Below are positions 61,727 to 64,000 of a DNA stretch of 64,000 nucleotides, in pieces. A program made the position numbers and the translations under genes. The notes under the pieces were generated by a model that had not been told where the DNA came from, ran no database searches, and was given only the letters and a program-made list of their open reading frames with translations. The stretch's first letter is position 1; each line of letters opens with the position of its first letter. The DNA comes from Pantoea rwandensis (GTDB lineage Bacteria; Pseudomonadota; Gammaproteobacteria; Enterobacterales; Enterobacteriaceae), in NCBI RefSeq assembly GCF_002095475.1, contig NZ_MLFR01000001.1, positions 62,001-126,000 of the forward strand, given 5' to 3'.

Positions 61727-63187
61727 TTAAGGGTTCACCTCTTCGAGACGGAGATTCAGCGTGCGCGGGCCAAACACACCAATGGTGAAAACCACAATCG
61801 CCATCGCGCCTGAAATGACCGCAAACACGGAGCTCACACCCATTTCACTCAGCACCCAAGCGATCGTGAAGCCTGACAGCATGCCGCTGATGCGACTGAC
61901 CGAATACACCATACCGATGGCTTTGGCGCGAAAACGAGTTGGGAACAACTCGGCCTGATACGCACGGTAGGAAAAGGTCATGCAGGTGCTGGCCAGTGAC
62001 AACAATAGCCCCAGGGTCACCAGCATCACCGGTTGTGACTGCCATGAGAAGACAGTGCCAACCACAGCAATGGCCAGTGCTGATCCGCTCACCAACCATT
62101 TTCGCTCGATGCGATCGGCGAACGTCATTGCGACTAAGGGCCCCAGCGGGCTGGCAAAAGCAATCAGGAATGAATAGAGCAGACTATGGGTGAATGTCAC
62201 ACCTTTTGCCGCCAGCAACGTCGGGATCCAGCTGGCGAAACCGTAGTATCCGATTGACTGGAAGAAGTTAAACACCAGCAGCATGATCGTGCGACGACGA
62301 TACGGTGGACGCCACATCTCATTTTTTTCCGCAGGTTTAGCTTCAACCGGGATGAGCTGTTGCGGATCGACGGCAGGTAACGCTGAACCGGTAGACTTAG
62401 CCACCCGCGTTTCCAGGCGACGCACCACATCTTCAGCTTCTTTGTAACGCCCTTGCTCCACCAGCCAGCGCGGACTTTCCGGCAGGCCCATGCGGATAAT
62501 CCACACCAACACCGCGCCGATACAGCCGAACAGCACCACCCAACGCCAGCCACTCAGACCGAGAATTTCTTGCGGCACCAATTGCCAGGAAAGAAAGGCG
62601 ATGGTTGGGATTGAAGTGTATTGAATCGCCTGCACAAACGCATAAGAACGCCCACGCAAACGTGCGGGAATAAACTCTGACACATAGGCATCAATGGTGA
62701 CCAACTCAGCGCCAACACCAATGCCAGAGATAATCCGCCAGAACACCACGGCAAAAGGATGGTGCTGGAAAGCCATGATGCCGCTTGCGACTGCATAGAT
62801 CAGCAGCGCGATAATAAACACCTTTTTACGTCCAATGCGGTCAGCAAGATTGGCGATCAGCAAGGTACCGATAAAGACGCCGAGGAACATGGCGGCGACA
62901 AAGGCGCCCAAGCTATTGGGATCGAAAAAGTTATGGCTACCGTGGGAAAAGATCCCTTCGCGGACCATGCCGGGACCGATATAGGCGGTCAAGAAGACGT
63001 CGTAGACTTCAAACCAGCCACCAAGAGCCAGTGCAAAGATGATTAACCATAAAGGACGTGCGGCAGGCAAACGCTCTAGTCGCGCAGAGAGTTGCGCGCC
63101 AAAGGCTTTACCTTCATCTGGTGTGAAATTGTCGCGCCAGGTGATAGGCGGCGGTATCGACTCGCTCAGCGAAATTTTCTTCAGCAC
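61727..63187 (-). CDS. MFS-family metabolite transporter (sugar/aromatic-acid porter type)
   Basis: A 486-residue twelve-helix transporter. I choose GTG 63187 because GGAG lies eight bases before it; an upstream ATG at 63310 overlaps the RraA stop but has no ribosome site. GWFEVYDVFLTAYIGPG, the loop LADRIGRKKVFIIALLIYAVASG (core ADRIGRKKV), PESPRWLVEQGRYKEAEDVV and the second-half ADRIERKW are MFS hallmarks. A long central loop (about 215-260) is typical. Next to an RraA-like aldolase, an organic-acid substrate is likely. Confidence 0.85.
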   Translation of the reverse strand: MLKKISLSESIPPPITWRDNFTPDEGKAFGAQLSARLERLPAARPLWLIIFALALGGWFEVYDVFLTAYIGPGMVREGIFSHGSHNFFDPNSLGAFVAAMFLGVFIGTLLIANLADRIGRKKVFIIALLIYAVASGIMAFQHHPFAVVFWRIISGIGVGAELVTIDAYVSEFIPARLRGRSYAFVQAIQYTSIPTIAFLSWQLVPQEILGLSGWRWVVLFGCIGAVLVWIIRMGLPESPRWLVEQGRYKEAEDVVRRLETRVAKSTGSALPAVDPQQLIPVEAKPAEKNEMWRPPYRRRTIMLLVFNFFQSIGYYGFASWIPTLLAAKGVTFTHSLLYSFLIAFASPLGPLVAMTFADRIERKWLVSGSALAIAVVGTVFSWQSQPVMLVTLGLLLSLASTCMTFSYRAYQAELFPTRFRAKAIGMVYSVSRISGMLSGFTIAWVLSEMGVSSVFAVISGAMAIVVFTIGVFGPRTLNLRLEEVNP

Positions 63188-63309
63188 GGTAGGGTACTCC
63201 GTAGTTTTATAATATTTTTCAATGCAGGCACGTAGAGATCGCATCAATGACGACCCGACATATTGCGATAAAGTGATGGTGGGTGCGCATGGATGCGCAC
63301 CTAAATTCA

Positions 63310-64000
63310 TTACACCGGGCAGCCCTTGGCACGCAGAATCGCGTTAAAGCGTTCTGGGTCATTGTTGCCAGCGATATTGCTCGCGCGAATCTTGTCTTCG
63401 CGCTGGGCGTGTTGTTGTACACGTGGCAACAGAACACTTAGCTCGTTTTGTGGGATGGCAATCACACCATCGGCATCCGCAACGATCAAATCACCCGGCG
63501 ACACCACTAATCCGGCGCAGTGTACGGTGGTATTCACTTCGCCAGGGCCGTCTTTCGACGGACCGCGCAAGGTGTTACCACGTGCCCAACAGGCAATTCC
63601 CCCTTCCGCCCATTCGTTGAGATCGCGTACGGCACCATCAATCACGAAACCGGCAATCTTTTTGGCGACGGCAGAGGTACGCATTAAACCGCCAATCAAC
63701 GCCTGAGTCAGATCGCCAGAGCCATCAACCACAATGACATCACCGGGTTGAGCCATCTCGATCGCTTTATGAATCATCAAGTTATCGCCAGGGCGCACTT
63801 TCACCGTGATCGCCGGGCCGCACAGCACCAGATTGGCGTCGTTGTGATACGCCTGCAATCCGATGGCACCTACACTGCGGCCCATGGAGTCACCAATGTT
63901 GGCGGCAGGCAGGGCGCGAAAGGCATCAATGACGCCTGCATCAATCGGTGCACCGCGTTCCCCAATGAAATAGCCAATCGGCCAGTCTTTATGAATAGTC
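63310..64000 (-). CDS. RraA-like aldolase/decarboxylase, 5' end beyond the window
   Basis: The frame is open from the right edge through 230 codons to TAA 63310, so the start lies past 64000. The motifs GPAITVKVRPGDNLMIHKAI, VIVVDGSGDLTQALIGGLMRTSA, FVIDGAVRDLNEW and LVVSPGDLIVADADGVIAIP match the RraA/HMG aldolase family. The catalytic Arg/Asp set of the 4-carboxy-4-hydroxy-2-oxoadipate aldolases is visible (GAVRDL, DADGV). It may cleave 4-hydroxy-4-methyl-2-oxoglutarate-type acids imported by the adjacent MFS protein. RraA-type RNase E inhibition is less likely by context. Confidence 0.82.
   Translation of the reverse strand, partial: TIHKDWPIGYFIGERGAPIDAGVIDAFRALPAANIGDSMGRSVGAIGLQAYHNDANLVLCGPAITVKVRPGDNLMIHKAIEMAQPGDVIVVDGSGDLTQALIGGLMRTSAVAKKIAGFVIDGAVRDLNEWAEGGIACWARGNTLRGPSKDGPGEVNTTVHCAGLVVSPGDLIVADADGVIAIPQNELSVLLPRVQQHAQREDKIRASNIAGNNDPERFNAILRAKGCPV

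Noticed and set aside
63188..63310. N-terminal extension of the MFS transporter to the ATG at 63310
   Set aside because: The added 41 residues are hydrophilic and unlike the family, and a better ribosome site precedes the GTG at 63187; coupled translation from 63310 is not excluded.

Overview
The window looks like chromosome or large-replicon DNA of an enterobacterium of the Pantoea/Erwinia group. I infer this from the gene families (FetAB, YebG, an AriR/YmgB-type protein, FyuA and YbtPQ homologues, DedA and PAP2 proteins), enterobacterial LexA, Fur, MetJ and CusR-like operators, and moderate GC content. Species was not determined. Most genes are accessory: transport, flavin oxidoreductases, metal and siderophore handling, and regulators. 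No tRNA, rRNA, CRISPR array, integrase or intact insertion sequence was seen.

Layout. 1-6059: two LysR regulators, a DJ-1/PfpI protein, an SRPBCC protein and a VOC-alcohol dehydrogenase-OYE operon. 6094-10096: an AfuABC/FbpABC-type ABC importer. 10356-15184: an envelope-lipid operon (membrane protein, DedA, two-component system, two PAP2 phosphatases) behind a PmrA-like direct repeat. 15185-15772: a GC-rich, structured non-coding block. 15851-22781: a CusRS-type two-component system joined to an HAE1-type RND pump, with a perfect CusR-like palindrome upstream, plus two small genes. 22873-26149: a siderophore receptor and a frameshifted siderophore-binding protein. 26598-28946: an RpiR regulator and fetAB. 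28997-37385: an oligopeptide-type ABC importer with a luciferase-like monooxygenase and a two-domain carboxymuconolactone-decarboxylase/peroxidase protein, plus a fragment of an M20 hydrolase. 39013-45760: a second monooxygenase/M20/GNAT/amino-acid ABC cluster, which resembles Bacillus S-alkylcysteine sulfur salvage. 45834-47736: an EAL phosphodiesterase and an AriR-like protein. 47825-47911: a candidate small RNA.

48285-50119 is a small low-context island. It holds two unknown ORFs and a HAM1-like NTP pyrophosphatase overlapping a SIR2-domain gene by four bases, a candidate NAD-depleting defence pair. LexA-controlled yebG and a Fic-gene remnant follow. 50882-57955 holds the uptake half of a yersiniabactin system (fyuA, a frameshifted ybtA, ybtP, ybtQ) with no biosynthetic genes. 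Beside it, 58633-59213 encodes what I read as an undescribed class II microcin precursor with a double-glycine-type leader and a two-helix immunity protein. 59401-61437 is mesD-mesX, a folate-independent methionine synthase pair behind a MetJ operator. The right edge holds an MFS transporter and a truncated RraA-like gene.

Three genes (the siderophore-binding protein, the NtaA-type monooxygenase and ybtA) each look one base short. This is either real decay or a consistent assembly error, so reading-frame claims here should be checked against raw reads.
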